A DNA stretch of 62,647 bases from Candidatus Accumulibacter appositus (GTDB lineage: Bacteria; Pseudomonadota; Gammaproteobacteria; Burkholderiales; Rhodocyclaceae): the NCBI GenBank assembly GCA_000585055.1, contig JEMX01000026.1, positions 1,106 to 63,752 on the forward strand, written 5' to 3'. The notes beneath the pieces are model-generated. The model was not told where the DNA came from and searched no databases. It saw only the letters and a program-made list of their open reading frames with translations. Positions 19,668 to 28,816 of this stretch are shown here, in pieces. The translations under genes were made by a program, and so were the position numbers. Position 1 is the stretch's first letter. Each line of letters starts with the position of its first letter.

Positions 19668-21662
19668 ATGAAAGACACCTATCTCCCCTACCAGAGTGAG
19701 CGCCGACGACCGCTTGCCCAAAACTGGTCGCACTGGTATCTCTCGATCCTCAAGCTGGCCGTCGGATTGCTTCTGATCCTGCTGATCGCGCTGCTCTGGC
19801 TGTTGCGCCAGAACGAGATCGATGAGCAACGTTCGACCCTGATTGCCGACGTGCTGTGGCTCGAGCAGAGCGTCCGCTTTCACTTGGAGGGCAACTCGGA
19901 ACAACTGCGGCAACTCGCACTGGATCTCACCCGGACCAAGGATGACGGTACGCTGTTCACGCTGCGCGCCAGGCATTTCCTCAAGAACAACCCGGAACTC
20001 CAGCAGATGCTCTGGCTCGACGGGACCGCCACCGCGGCGCACGGAATGCCGACGCGAAACCTGCCGCGGCGCGGCGGCAAGGATGCGCGTGAGGCTCCCC
20101 TCAGCCGCGCCATCGAACTCGCGCAGCTGGGTAAACCAACCTACAGTGATGCCTACCGGGCAGAAAACGCAGCCCAGTTCGAAGTCTACGTACCGATCTT
20201 CGACGGCGATAAGTATGCCGGCACGCTGCTCGCTGTCTATTCGCTTGATGGCCTGCTCAAACAACACGTTCCCTGGTGGTTCGCCAAGAAGTATCAGGTC
20301 CGCATCCTCGACGGCAATGGCAATGTACTGGCCAGCAAGTCAAAAATCGACGCCGCGCCAACGACAATCAGTTACCCGGTCATCTTTGACCCACCGGGCT
20401 ATGGCATGGTGCTCCAGGTTACCGCCTACCGTGGCGCCGACAACCTCGCACAGACTCTGATTGCTGCGCTGATCATCATTCTGGCTGGCGCGGTTTTCTG
20501 GAGTCTGTGGGCGGTGCGCGGATTGATCCAGAGGCGCCTCTACGCCGAACAGGCGCTGCGCACGGAATACGCTTTCCGCAAGGCGATGGAAGACTCGCTG
20601 ATGGTCGGCATGCGCGCGCGCGACATGGAGGGGCGGGTAAGTTACGTCAACCCGGCCTTCCTGCAGATGGTCGGATTCAGCGCCGGTGAACTGATCGGCC
20701 TGGCGCCGCCAATGCCCTACTGGGCCCCGGAGGAAATGGAAAGAACGCTGCAACTGCACAACGACGTTCTTGAGGGCAAGGCCCCGCACGAGGGTTTTGA
20801 AATCCGCCTGATGCGCAAGGATGGCAGCCGCTTCGACGCGCTGGTCTACGAGGCCCCGCTGATTGATGCGGATGGCCAGCAGACTGGCTGGATGGCATCC
20901 ATCATCGACGTCACCGCACGCAAGCACGCTGAGGAACTCGCCCAGCAACAGCAGGAGAAATTGCAGGTCACGGCACGCCTGGTGACCATGGGCGAGATGG
21001 CTTCGACGCTGGCACATGAACTGAATCAGCCCCTGGCAGCGATCACCAGCTATAACACCGGCTGCCTGAACAAGCTCGAGTCAGGCAACTTCAGCGCCGA
21101 ACAGCTCAAGGAGGCCCTCGAAAAACTGGCGGTTCAGGCCCAACGCGCCGGCCACATCATCCGGCGCGTACACGACTTCGTGCGCAAGAGCGAACCCAAG
21201 CGAGTACCCTGCGATCTCGCCGAAGTAATCGACGACAGCGTCGGCTTCATCGACGGTGCAGCCAAAGCACGCGGCGTGCGGATCGTCCGCGAGATCCAGG
21301 GCATGCGCCCGGAACTCCTGGCCGACCCGGTAATGATCGAGCAGGTGCTGCTCAACCTGATGCGCAACGGCATTGAGGCAATGCGCCACACGCCGTCCGA
21401 GCTGCGCCGACTGACCGTCAAGCTCAGCCAGCTTGACAGACAGCAAATGGAGATCCGAGTCATCGATCGTGGTCCCGGCATTCCACCTGAAGTCGAAGAA
21501 AAGCTATTCACCCCCCTGTTCTCGACCAAGGCCGAGGGCATGGGCATGGGCCTGAACATCTGCCGCTCGATCATCGAAGTCCACCACGGCCGCCTGTGGG
21601 TTGAAGCCAACCCTGACGGCGGCTCGATTTTCATCATCACTCTTCCGATTGCCCACCAATGA
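19668..21662 (+). CDS. DctB/DctS-like sensor histidine kinase for C4-dicarboxylates
   Basis: 664 residues. Order: TM1 (about 28-46, LAVGLLLILLIALLWLL), a periplasmic sensor loop, TM2 (about 263-285, QTLIAALIIILAGAVFW), a PAS domain (about 300-420, DMEGRVSYVNPAFLQMVGFS), the dimerisation/phospho-acceptor His in STLAHELNQPLAAITSYN, then ATPase boxes N (LLNLMRNGIEAM), G1 (DRGPGIPPE) and G2 (GMGMGLNICRSIIEVHHG). The layout matches DctS/DctB kinases that sense periplasmic dicarboxylates. It overlaps the regulator downstream as ATGA and is divergent from dctP. The true ligand is inferred from context. Confidence 0.9.
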   Translation: MKDTYLPYQSERRRPLAQNWSHWYLSILKLAVGLLLILLIALLWLLRQNEIDEQRSTLIADVLWLEQSVRFHLEGNSEQLRQLALDLTRTKDDGTLFTLRARHFLKNNPELQQMLWLDGTATAAHGMPTRNLPRRGGKDAREAPLSRAIELAQLGKPTYSDAYRAENAAQFEVYVPIFDGDKYAGTLLAVYSLDGLLKQHVPWWFAKKYQVRILDGNGNVLASKSKIDAAPTTISYPVIFDPPGYGMVLQVTAYRGADNLAQTLIAALIIILAGAVFWSLWAVRGLIQRRLYAEQALRTEYAFRKAMEDSLMVGMRARDMEGRVSYVNPAFLQMVGFSAGELIGLAPPMPYWAPEEMERTLQLHNDVLEGKAPHEGFEIRLMRKDGSRFDALVYEAPLIDADGQQTGWMASIIDVTARKHAEELAQQQQEKLQVTARLVTMGEMASTLAHELNQPLAAITSYNTGCLNKLESGNFSAEQLKEALEKLAVQAQRAGHIIRRVHDFVRKSEPKRVPCDLAEVIDDSVGFIDGAAKARGVRIVREIQGMRPELLADPVMIEQVLLNLMRNGIEAMRHTPSELRRLTVKLSQLDRQQMEIRVIDRGPGIPPEVEEKLFTPLFSTKAEGMGMGLNICRSIIEVHHGRLWVEANPDGGSIFIITLPIAHQ

Positions 21663-22258
21663 CTCCACACGCCTATCTCGTCGACGACGACGATGCAATC
21701 CGCGACTCACTTGGCTGGCTACTCGAGTCGCGTGGTGTGCCCTGCCTGAGCTACCCCTCGGCCGAAGACTTCCTGGCGGCCTGGAATACTTCGCTACCCG
21801 GCTGCATCCTGCTCGACATCCGCATGGACGGGATGAGTGGCCCCGAGCTTTTTGACCTCTTGTGCCAACGTGGCAGCACTTTGCCAGTGATCTTTCTGAC
21901 CGGTCACGGCGACGTGCCCATGGCCGTCTCGGCCCTCAAGCAAGGTGCTTTCGACTTCGTGGAAAAGCCCTGCAACGACAACGAGCTGGTCAATCGCGTG
22001 ATTGAAGCCCTGCAACTCGATGAAAATCAGCGCCTCGCCGCCGCTGATAGTGATTCGGTTAACAGCCTGACCAGCCGGCTCACGACACGCGAAAAGCAGG
22101 TCATGGATCTAGTGCTGGCCGGCACGCTGAACAAGGTCATCACCGACGAACTGCAAATCAGCATGCGTACGGTCGAAGTACATCGAGCCAATCTTTTCGA
22201 AAAAATGGGCGTTCGCACAGCTGTCGAGCTCGCACAGCTGCTGGCCGGCAAGCGCTGA
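21659..22258 (+). CDS. DctR/FixJ-type response regulator (LuxR-family HTH)
   Basis: 199 residues. The receiver domain starts AYLVDDDDAIRDSLGWLLES and has the phospho-acceptor Asp in GCILLDIRMDGMSGPELF, the Thr in IFLTGHGDVPMAVSAL and the Lys in FDFVEKPCND. A C-terminal LuxR-type helix-turn-helix follows (LTTREKQVMDLVLAG, SMRTVEVHRANLFEKMGVRT). It is of the FixJ/DctR class rather than the sigma54-dependent DctD class. It probably activates the divergent dctP in response to C4-dicarboxylates. Confidence 0.93.
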   Translation: MTPHAYLVDDDDAIRDSLGWLLESRGVPCLSYPSAEDFLAAWNTSLPGCILLDIRMDGMSGPELFDLLCQRGSTLPVIFLTGHGDVPMAVSALKQGAFDFVEKPCNDNELVNRVIEALQLDENQRLAAADSDSVNSLTSRLTTREKQVMDLVLAGTLNKVITDELQISMRTVEVHRANLFEKMGVRTAVELAQLLAGKR

Positions 22259-22270
22259 GCAGCCCCGCCG

Positions 22271-23710
22271 CTAGCCCTCCGCCTGGCCGTTGCAGACAGC
22301 CGGCGCCCCCGGCAGCGGAAAGCCGCTGAGCCCGCGCCCAGCACTGCCTTCCCAGACCGGCTCGACGCCCTCCTCATCCGACGCACAGGCAAACGCGGCG
22401 TCAACGCCCAGTCCGGCAACCCAGATCAACCGTTCGCCGCAGCACAACAGCGGCAGGCGCGCTCGCTCCCAGGGCGGCACGGCCGCTTCCTGCAACAGTT
22501 TGCGCAACGTCCTCGCCGGTCGCCGTGAATCGGGCCGCAGGCGCTCACCGCCCTGCCGGACGCGGAGAACGACCGGAGAAGCGGCAAGCAAGCGACTGCT
22601 GATGCCCCTTCCCATCCCGCGAACGAAGGCCACCCGCCCATCGCCCCACGCCAGCGTCAGTTCGCCATTCCAGGGCACCACGAGATCCACAAGGGCCGGG
22701 CGCTGCCCAACGACATACAACCGGCCCCGATAGGCATGCACTTCGCCATCCGCGGTGGCAATGCAGGTCTGCGAACCAGCCGTCGCCGTCTTCAGCTGCC
22801 GTAGCGCTTCGTCAAGCCAGCGCGCTTCCGGCGCGCGAAAGCCGCTTGCCAGAAGTTCCGATCGCAACAGGTTGCGCGCTCGCGGCGGTGAAAGCATATT
22901 GAAAGGCGCCAGAGCAATGTGCCCGCCCTCACCGGTCAGGCTTGCGCGATCGGCCGTTGCCAGTTCATCGAGAAGCTCTCTCGCCTCCGCGAAATGGCGC
23001 GCCGCACGCGCCAGCGCCCGAGCGGCACCCGGGAATTGCACCGCGATGCGCGGCATGATTTCGCCTCGCAGGTAGTTTCGCCGATAGTGGGCATCCCTAT
23101 TACTTTCGTCTTCGATCCACGCCAAGGAATGCGTTTCTGCATAGCGCACTATGAGCGACCGCGAAACATCGAGTAGCGGGCGAATCAGGCGCGGGCCGTT
23201 GGTCAGCGGCCGCTCGGCAGGCATTCCAGCGGCACCGGCAACACCCGCCCCGCGCAGCAACCGGAACAGAACCGTCTCAGCCTGATCGTCACGATGATGG
23301 GCCACTGCCAACCAGTCGGCTCGACTAGCGGCGAACGCCGCATGACGCACGCGCCGCGCCGCGCCTTCAAGACCTTCACCGCTGACACGCGGCACCTCCA
23401 CCCGAGCTATGTCCAGCGGCACTTGCAGGCGTTGACAGAAGTCGCCGCAAAAACCCGCCCAGGCACCGGCATTGCCGCTCAGTCCGTGATCAACGTGTAT
23501 CGCCGAGAGCTTGACCTGTAGCCCCGAGCGACGCAGGCCGTCGAGCGCGTGCAGCAACACCACCGAGTCGACGCCACCAGATAGCCCAACGCACAAACGA
23601 GCTCCGGGCAGCAACCGCGTCTCGAGAAACGCCGTCAGCGTCCCCAGAATCGGGGCTGCAGCGTCCGCCGCCGAGCCTGCCTTACTGTGAAAGTCGCGCC
23701 AACGACTCAA
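22271..23710 (-). CDS. tilS: tRNA(Ile)-lysidine synthase
   Basis: 479 residues from a TTG at 23710 with GGGAG five bases before it; the frame stays open to 23932, but that stretch is repeat-like DNA. The PP-loop ATPase motif is GARLCVGLSGGVDSVVLLHA, followed by HVDHGLSG, the HHRDDQAETVLFRLLRGAG motif, RPLLDVSRSLIVRYA and WIEDESNRDAHYRRNYLR. A C-terminal TilS domain follows (GGERLRPDSRRPARTLRKLL, PPWERARLPLLCCGERLIWV). TilS makes lysidine at the wobble position of the AUA-reading tRNA-Ile. It lies downstream of accA on the same strand, a common pairing. Confidence 0.95.
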   Translation of the reverse strand: MSRWRDFHSKAGSAADAAAPILGTLTAFLETRLLPGARLCVGLSGGVDSVVLLHALDGLRRSGLQVKLSAIHVDHGLSGNAGAWAGFCGDFCQRLQVPLDIARVEVPRVSGEGLEGAARRVRHAAFAASRADWLAVAHHRDDQAETVLFRLLRGAGVAGAAGMPAERPLTNGPRLIRPLLDVSRSLIVRYAETHSLAWIEDESNRDAHYRRNYLRGEIMPRIAVQFPGAARALARAARHFAEARELLDELATADRASLTGEGGHIALAPFNMLSPPRARNLLRSELLASGFRAPEARWLDEALRQLKTATAGSQTCIATADGEVHAYRGRLYVVGQRPALVDLVVPWNGELTLAWGDGRVAFVRGMGRGISSRLLAASPVVLRVRQGGERLRPDSRRPARTLRKLLQEAAVPPWERARLPLLCCGERLIWVAGLGVDAAFACASDEEGVEPVWEGSAGRGLSGFPLPGAPAVCNGQAEG

Positions 23711-23900
23711 GAAGCTCCCTCTCTCCCTTCGCGAGAGAAGGCCTGCGGGTGAGATCGGGAATTTGGGGCGCATGCGCCCTGCCCGGCGAATGATTCCGGC
23801 TTGCAAGCCGGAATGCGCACTGCAAGTGGAGGGGAAACGGTCATGACTCTCATCATCTGGGGCGTCTCGATCGTCATAACCGTCATGACCGTCATGACCC
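23711..23900. repeat. Repeat-rich accA-tilS spacer: REP-like element, 22-bp palindrome, direct repeats
   Basis: Three elements are packed here. About 23715-23760 resembles the widespread intergenic family with CTCTCCC..GAGAGAAGG..GGTGAGA arms. 23793-23814 is a perfect 22-bp palindrome (ATTCCGGCTTG/CAAGCCGGAAT). 23868-23898 has repeats of CGTCATGAC (two exact, one CGTCATAAC variant). The palindrome could act as a transcript stabiliser or attenuator between accA and tilS. Similarity to a known repeat family is from memory. Confidence 0.6.
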
Positions 23901-24869
23901 CTAGCGGCGTGCCTGCTCTTTGACCCGGCCATAGGCCATCAGACGCTCAAGGCGGGTCGTGAGCAAGTCGCGGGTCGGCACCGGTGCCAGTTTCTGCAAA
24001 GCCTCCTGCAAAGCCGCCTTGAGGTTTCTCGCCATCGCCTGATGTGCACGATGCGCACCACCAGTCGGTTCTTCGACGATGCTGTCGATCAAGCCCAGCG
24101 CCAGTAAGCGCGGCGCGGTAATACCCATGATTTCTGCCGCGGTGCTTGCTTTTTCCGCGCTCTTCCAGAGAATGGTCGCGCAACCCTCAGGCGAAATCAC
24201 CGAGTAGGTCGAGTACTCCAGCATCTGAACCACATCGCCAACGCCGATGGCCAACGCGCCGCCCGAGCCACCTTCACCGATGACTGTGACGATGATCGGC
24301 ACTTTCAGCTCAGCCATTACGTAGAGATTGCGACCAATCGCCTCGGACTGCCCACGCTCCTCTGCGTCGATGCCCGGGTATGCTCCTGGAGTATCGATGA
24401 AGGTAAAAACCGGAATACGGAACTTCTCGGCCAGTCGCATCAGGCGCAAAGCCTTGCGATAGCCCTCCGGACGCGGCATACCGAAGTTGCGGAAAATCTT
24501 TTCCTTGGTGTCGCGACCCTTCTGGTGACCAATCACCATCACCGGCTGACCGTTGAAGCGTGCCAAGCCGCCGACAATTGCATGGTCGTCGGCAAAGGCA
24601 CGATCACCGTGCAATTCCTCGAAGTCGGTGAAGATCAGCGACAGGTAATCGAGCGTGTAAGGGCGCTGCGGATGGCGCGCCACCTGCGACACCTGCCAGG
24701 CCGAAAGCTTGGCATAGGTGTCCTTGGTGAGAGTCTGGCTTTTCTTCTCGAGGCGGCTGATTTCGTCGGAAATATCGACCGCAGAATCGTCCTGAGCAAA
24801 GCGCAGCGCTTCAATCTTGCCTTCGAGATCGGCGATCGGTTGTTCAAAGTCGAGGAAACTGGTTTTCAT
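23901..24869 (-). CDS. accA: Acetyl-CoA carboxylase carboxyltransferase subunit alpha
   Basis: 322 residues from the ATG at 24869, matching the family start ([20 protein letters not shown]). Motifs include [60 protein letters not shown] and [15 protein letters not shown]. AccA and AccD form the carboxyltransferase that makes malonyl-CoA for fatty-acid synthesis. It is upstream of tilS on the same strand. Confidence 0.97.
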   Translation of the reverse strand: MKTSFLDFEQPIADLEGKIEALRFAQDDSAVDISDEISRLEKKSQTLTKDTYAKLSAWQVSQVARHPQRPYTLDYLSLIFTDFEELHGDRAFADDHAIVGGLARFNGQPVMVIGHQKGRDTKEKIFRNFGMPRPEGYRKALRLMRLAEKFRIPVFTFIDTPGAYPGIDAEERGQSEAIGRNLYVMAELKVPIIVTVIGEGGSGGALAIGVGDVVQMLEYSTYSVISPEGCATILWKSAEKASTAAEIMGITAPRLLALGLIDSIVEEPTGGAHRAHQAMARNLKAALQEALQKLAPVPTRDLLTTRLERLMAYGRVKEQARR

Positions 24870-25190
24870 CAGGCCCAACCGTATTGGTAAACATGCGGGT
24901 TCAGAATAGCCCGGCATTCTACCGCGAAACAGCGCGCTGGGCTTTGCTGCAAAAAGCGAACCCGGCGAAGTCCGTACGCGAAGAAGAAGCGGGTCGAGGC
25001 TGCGCCAACGCTAGCAGGCCGCCCGCAGTCACCACGAGCGCCGGCGTTTTGGCTTGCTTCACGAAAAAAAGGGGCAGAGGACGCAAGCTGCGCTCGGCAC
25101 GGCATTAGTACATGGCTATCGCCAGTTGCAGACCGCTATCGTCAAGCGGGAAGAAACTGCGGCCCAGCCGAGCAGGGCCGCGATGATCAC
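24870..25190. other. Intergenic region upstream of accA
   Basis: About 320 bp between accA and the TRAP-operon terminator. It should carry the accA promoter. It has short A-runs (for example around 25060-25075) but no open frame that looks like a gene and no structured RNA was recognised. Confidence 0.4.
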
Positions 25191-25230
25191 AAAAAAAGCC
25201 GCCGCAGTCCTCCAGGAGGTCAGCGGCGGA
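25191..25230 (-). terminator. Rho-independent terminator of the TRAP operon
   Basis: On the minus strand a long G/C-rich stem (CCGCCGC paired with GCGGCGG, plus inner CCTCC/GGAGG) is followed directly by seven T. It lies about 100 bp past the dctM stop, the expected place for the end of the dctPQM transcript. Confidence 0.85.
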
Positions 25231-25326
25231 AGAATGCTGCGTTCGGGCAGAAGGGGCAGTCGTGGGGCCGTGAAGCTGAAACTATGTGACTCCGTGACTC
25301 TGCCCAGGGATGCTTCTGCTAGCTGC

Positions 25327-26937
25327 CTACTTGATTACCAGTTCCGGCCCCATCAGAGCGTAAGGCAAGGCGGTGGAGATCCACGGCACATAGGTGACGA
25401 TGACCAGGAAGATCATCAACACGCCGACAAAAGGCATCGCCGCTTTCACCACCGTCGCCAGACTCATGTTGGTAATCCCGGAGGTCACGAACAGGTTCAG
25501 ACCGATCGGCGGCGTAATCATGCCGATCTCCATGTTCACCACCATGATGATACCCAGATGGATCGGGTCAACACCCAGCTCCATGGCGATCGGAAAGACC
25601 ACCGGCGCGACGATGACCAGCAGACCGGAAGGCTCCATGAACTGGCCACCGAGAAGCAACAGGATGTTCACCGCAATCAGGAAGGTGAACCAGGTGAAGC
25701 CCGCTTCCAACATCCATGCGGTAATGTCCTGTGGAATACGTTCCGCCGCCAGGGTGTGGGCAAACAGCAGTGCGTTGGCAATGATGAACATCAGCATTAC
25801 CGTGGTACGGGTAGCGTGCAGTATGGTCGCCCGCGACTCGGTGCCAAACAATGCCGGGAAGAAGTTCTTGGCCAGCAAGACCAGGTTCCGACGCCAGATG
25901 CCCAGACCACCCATCAGGCACTTCGCTATCGATCCATGCTCACGGCCAACCTTGACCAGATAGCCGATGAAGATGGCGGCCGACATCAGCAAGCCCCAGA
26001 ACGCCCGTATCTTGCCGGTCGCTTCCATGCCGTCGGTGGCGAAAAACGACAGGATCATCCAGACCATGAAGAACGACACCGCGTAGACGCCGGCGTTGAA
26101 ACCGACACGGGCCGACTGGTGGTCGGAGGCCTCAACCCAGGGTGCCTCCTTCAAAGGCCCCATGTCGCGATAGACGAACAACGCTACCAGAATGGAGTAG
26201 ACCGCGGCGACAACGGCGGCTTCCGTAGGCGTGAACACACCGCCATAGATGCCGCCCATGATGATCACCACCAGAAACAGACCCCAGCCGGCTTCCTTGG
26301 CACCATCCATGATCGCGCCGAAACCCCGCCACTCTTCTTTCGGCAGCCCCTTGATTCGGGCAACGATATAGATGGCCCCCATCAGCATCAGACCGGCCAA
26401 CAACCCCGGAACAACACCGGCCAGGAACATCCGTCCAACCGAAACGTCAGTTGCAGCCGCGTAGACCACCATCACGATCGACGGTGGAATCAGGATACCG
26501 AGGGTACCGGCGTTGCAGATGATGCCCGCCGCGAACTCCTTTGAATAACCGACCTGCCGCATGCCGGCAATGGCGATGGTACCGATCGCGACCACGGTCG
26601 CTGGCGAAGAACCCGACAAGGCTGCAAACATCATGCAGGCCAGCACCGAGGCCATGGCCAAGCCACCCTGGAAGTGGCCAACACTGGCGATCGCGAAATT
26701 GATCAGTCGCTTCGCCACCCCCCCTGTCGACATGAATGCCGAGGCCAGGATGAAGAACGGAATAGCCAGCAGCGTGTAATTCTGTCCTGCGCCAAACAGC
26801 TGAATGGCCACCGACGACAAGGAGTCGTGGGAAAAGAAGGTGACGAAAAGTATCGACGACAAGCCGAGAGCAACGCCGACCGGAACACCGATAAACAGCA
26901 GGCCAAGCACCATCGCAAAAAGAAAGAGAGAGTTCAT
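25327..26937 (-). CDS. dctM: TRAP transporter large permease subunit DctM
   Basis: 536 residues, strongly hydrophobic with more than a dozen membrane segments. It opens NSLFLFAMVLGLLFIGVPVG. Family signatures include FILASAFMSTGGVAKRLI, LACMMFAALSGSSPATVVAI, GILIPPSIVMVVYA and near the end MIVVNMEIGMITPPIGLNLF-like IIMVVNMEIGMITPPIGLNL. Most DctM proteins are about 425-450 residues; this one has an insert of about 100 residues between roughly 240 and 350, with extra hydrophobic segments (GVYAVSFFMVWMILSFFA, FWGLLMSAAIFIGYLV). Such long forms exist among TRAP permeases. It follows dctQ by about 18 bp. Confidence 0.93.
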   Translation of the reverse strand: MNSLFLFAMVLGLLFIGVPVGVALGLSSILFVTFFSHDSLSSVAIQLFGAGQNYTLLAIPFFILASAFMSTGGVAKRLINFAIASVGHFQGGLAMASVLACMMFAALSGSSPATVVAIGTIAIAGMRQVGYSKEFAAGIICNAGTLGILIPPSIVMVVYAAATDVSVGRMFLAGVVPGLLAGLMLMGAIYIVARIKGLPKEEWRGFGAIMDGAKEAGWGLFLVVIIMGGIYGGVFTPTEAAVVAAVYSILVALFVYRDMGPLKEAPWVEASDHQSARVGFNAGVYAVSFFMVWMILSFFATDGMEATGKIRAFWGLLMSAAIFIGYLVKVGREHGSIAKCLMGGLGIWRRNLVLLAKNFFPALFGTESRATILHATRTTVMLMFIIANALLFAHTLAAERIPQDITAWMLEAGFTWFTFLIAVNILLLLGGQFMEPSGLLVIVAPVVFPIAMELGVDPIHLGIIMVVNMEIGMITPPIGLNLFVTSGITNMSLATVVKAAMPFVGVLMIFLVIVTYVPWISTALPYALMGPELVIK

Positions 26938-26955
26938 CCTTGGTTCCTTAGTCGT

Positions 26956-27636
26956 TTAGTCTTTCAAGATGTGCTTGTTCTCTTCGACCATGTCTTCTGC
27001 TTCATGGCCGCTGATGAGGAGCTTGCGATGGCCGGTTGCGATATCGACGAAAGCCTGCAAGGAACGGAACGCCATCAGCGCCAAACCAAGCGGCAAGATC
27101 AGCAATAGCAGCCAGCGGTGAATACGGGACTGAATACCAAAGGCATCCTGCACGAATCCGGGGTAGTGCAATTCCTCCGAACCAATGCCGATCTTGTACA
27201 TCTTCAGCCAGTAGTCGATGGCTCCACCCCTGGTATCGACGCCGAACAGGGCCACCCAGGATGAATCGAGCAGTACGAGACCGTAGAGCAAACAGCAGGC
27301 CGCGCCAACCAAGGACAGTGTTTTAGTGACCGGTGAGGGAACGGCCTTGATGACGATGTCAACACCCAGGTGCAGGCTGGTGCGCAGACCGTAACCCATA
27401 CCCAGAATGATCAACCAGGAAAAGGCCGTGGTGTTGTATTCGAGGGCCCCCGACCAGCCGGTATTGAAGCCGTAGCGGGCGACCACCTGGAAAAAGGCCA
27501 CCGCCATGATAGAGGTGATCACCAGCACGAGAAGCGATTCCTCGGCGTGCGCCATGGCCTTCGGGAATTTCTTTTCGAGAGCCCAGAGAATTACTATGAA
27601 AATCAGAAGGTAAATGTGAAACCAGTAAGCTCCCAT
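26956..27636 (-). CDS. dctQ: TRAP transporter small permease subunit DctQ
   Basis: 226 residues from the ATG at 27636, with AAAGG eight bases before it; a GTG three codons earlier is less well placed. Four membrane segments are visible (IYLLIFIVILWAL, LLVLVITSIMAVAFFQVVA, LSLVGAACCLLYGLVLL, WLLLLILPLGLALMAFRSL). The family motif EYNTTAFSWLIILGMGYGLR covers the second and third helices. It is longer than most DctQ subunits (about 160-180), with an extra loop between helices three and four. It forms the membrane unit with DctM. Confidence 0.9.
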   Translation of the reverse strand: MGAYWFHIYLLIFIVILWALEKKFPKAMAHAEESLLVLVITSIMAVAFFQVVARYGFNTGWSGALEYNTTAFSWLIILGMGYGLRTSLHLGVDIVIKAVPSPVTKTLSLVGAACCLLYGLVLLDSSWVALFGVDTRGGAIDYWLKMYKIGIGSEELHYPGFVQDAFGIQSRIHRWLLLLILPLGLALMAFRSLQAFVDIATGHRKLLISGHEAEDMVEENKHILKD

Positions 27637-27776
27637 GGCATACACCTTTAGTCATGTTCTTGAAAGAATGCGATCGCGCCAACGACGCGAGCTCGCAACG
27701 GACGACACCGCCGAGAGCAAGGCCGAGGACACTCGGGCGATCCGATTCATGATGCTTCCGCTTGCGGGCCCAAGGA

Positions 27777-27804
27777 AAAGGGCCAGAACAAGCCTGGCCC
27801 TTTT
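27777..27804 (-). terminator. Stem-loop between dctP and dctQ (attenuator)
   Basis: AAAAGGGCCAG (27777-27787) and CTGGCCCTTTT (27794-27804) form an exact 11-bp stem with a 6-base loop, ending in T on both strands. It sits just after the dctP stop and before dctQM. Such hairpins commonly give partial termination or 3'-end protection, so that the binding protein is made in excess over the permease. Confidence 0.75.
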
Positions 27805-27817
27805 TCTATCTGGTCAG

Positions 27818-28816
27818 TTACGAACCAGCCGCAGCCTTGATGGTGTCTGCGCCGATTTCCTTCTCGAATTTCTTCCACACCGGCGTCATGGCATCCACCC
27901 ACTTCTTGCGTTGCTCCGGAGTCAGCTTGTTGACCTTGCCGCCGGCCTTGATGATGTTCTCACGGTTCTTCGCTTCGTCCGCTTTGACTGCCTCGTTGGT
28001 TTCGTTGGAAACCTCATCGACGATTTTCAGGAACTGATCGCGAACAGCCGGCTTGAGGCTGTTGAGCCACTCTGCCGAGGTCATCAATAGATACGCCAGC
28101 AACTGATGGTTGGTCTCCGTCGTGCTGTTCTGAACTTCGAAGAACTTCTGGGTATAGATGTTCGACCAGGTGTTTTCCTGCCCATCGACAACGCCGGTCT
28201 GCAGCGCGCCATAGACTTCAGCGAAGGCCATTGGCTGCGGCGAGGCGCCCATCGCGTCAATCATCGCCTTGGCCACATCGGAGGTCTGCACGCGGAACTT
28301 CAAGCCTTTGGCGTCGGCGGGCACGATCAGCGGCTTGTTGGCCGAAAAGTACTTCATGCCCGACATCCAGTAACCTAGCCCGACAAAGCCGACGCCTTCC
28401 ATCGACTTGAGAAGCTTCTTACCCTCGGGCGAGTTGGTGAAGCGGATCGCCTGATCAATATCGACGAAGATGAACGGCAGATCAAAGACGCCAAGCTTGG
28501 GCGTATAGGAGCCAAACTTGGAGAGCGATGGAGCCAGCAACTGCACGTCACCGACGAGCAGCGCCTCAAGTTCCTTACTGTCGCCGAACAAGGTGCTGTT
28601 GGGATAAACCTCGATGCACATCTTGCCGTTCATATCCTTGTTGACGCGTTCGGCCAGACGATTCGACGCGACCACCTTCGGGTGCGTCGAGCCACCGGTC
28701 ACATGGCTGAGCTTGGCGACCACTTCACCCTTGTCACATTGCGCCGACGCCGCCGTGGCGCTTACCGCCATGGCAATCGCTGTCAGGGTCATGCTGATCT
28801 TCTTCATGTGCTTCAT
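27818..28816 (-). CDS. dctP: TRAP transporter substrate-binding protein DctP (second copy)
   Basis: 332 residues, ATG at 28816 with a strong AAGGAGGAG ribosome site. The signal peptide (KKISMTLTAIAMAVSATAAS) is followed by the binding fold: VVAKLSHVTGGSTHPKVVAS, IEVYPNSTLFGDSKELEALL, LKFRVQTSDVAKAMIDAMGA with the conserved Arg, and VVDGQENTWSNIYTQKFFEV. It is clearly diverged from the DctP at 18.5-19.5 kb, so a different dicarboxylate or related organic acid is possible. It is first in the operon dctP-dctQ-dctM and separated from dctQ by a stem-loop. Confidence 0.92.
   Translation of the reverse strand: MKHMKKISMTLTAIAMAVSATAASAQCDKGEVVAKLSHVTGGSTHPKVVASNRLAERVNKDMNGKMCIEVYPNSTLFGDSKELEALLVGDVQLLAPSLSKFGSYTPKLGVFDLPFIFVDIDQAIRFTNSPEGKKLLKSMEGVGFVGLGYWMSGMKYFSANKPLIVPADAKGLKFRVQTSDVAKAMIDAMGASPQPMAFAEVYGALQTGVVDGQENTWSNIYTQKFFEVQNSTTETNHQLLAYLLMTSAEWLNSLKPAVRDQFLKIVDEVSNETNEAVKADEAKNRENIIKAGGKVNKLTPEQRKKWVDAMTPVWKKFEKEIGADTIKAAAGS

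Noticed and set aside
25054..26544. A 496-codon plus-strand open frame over dctM
   Set aside because: Its product is His/Gln/Arg-rich with no fold, while the minus strand encodes a clear TRAP permease.
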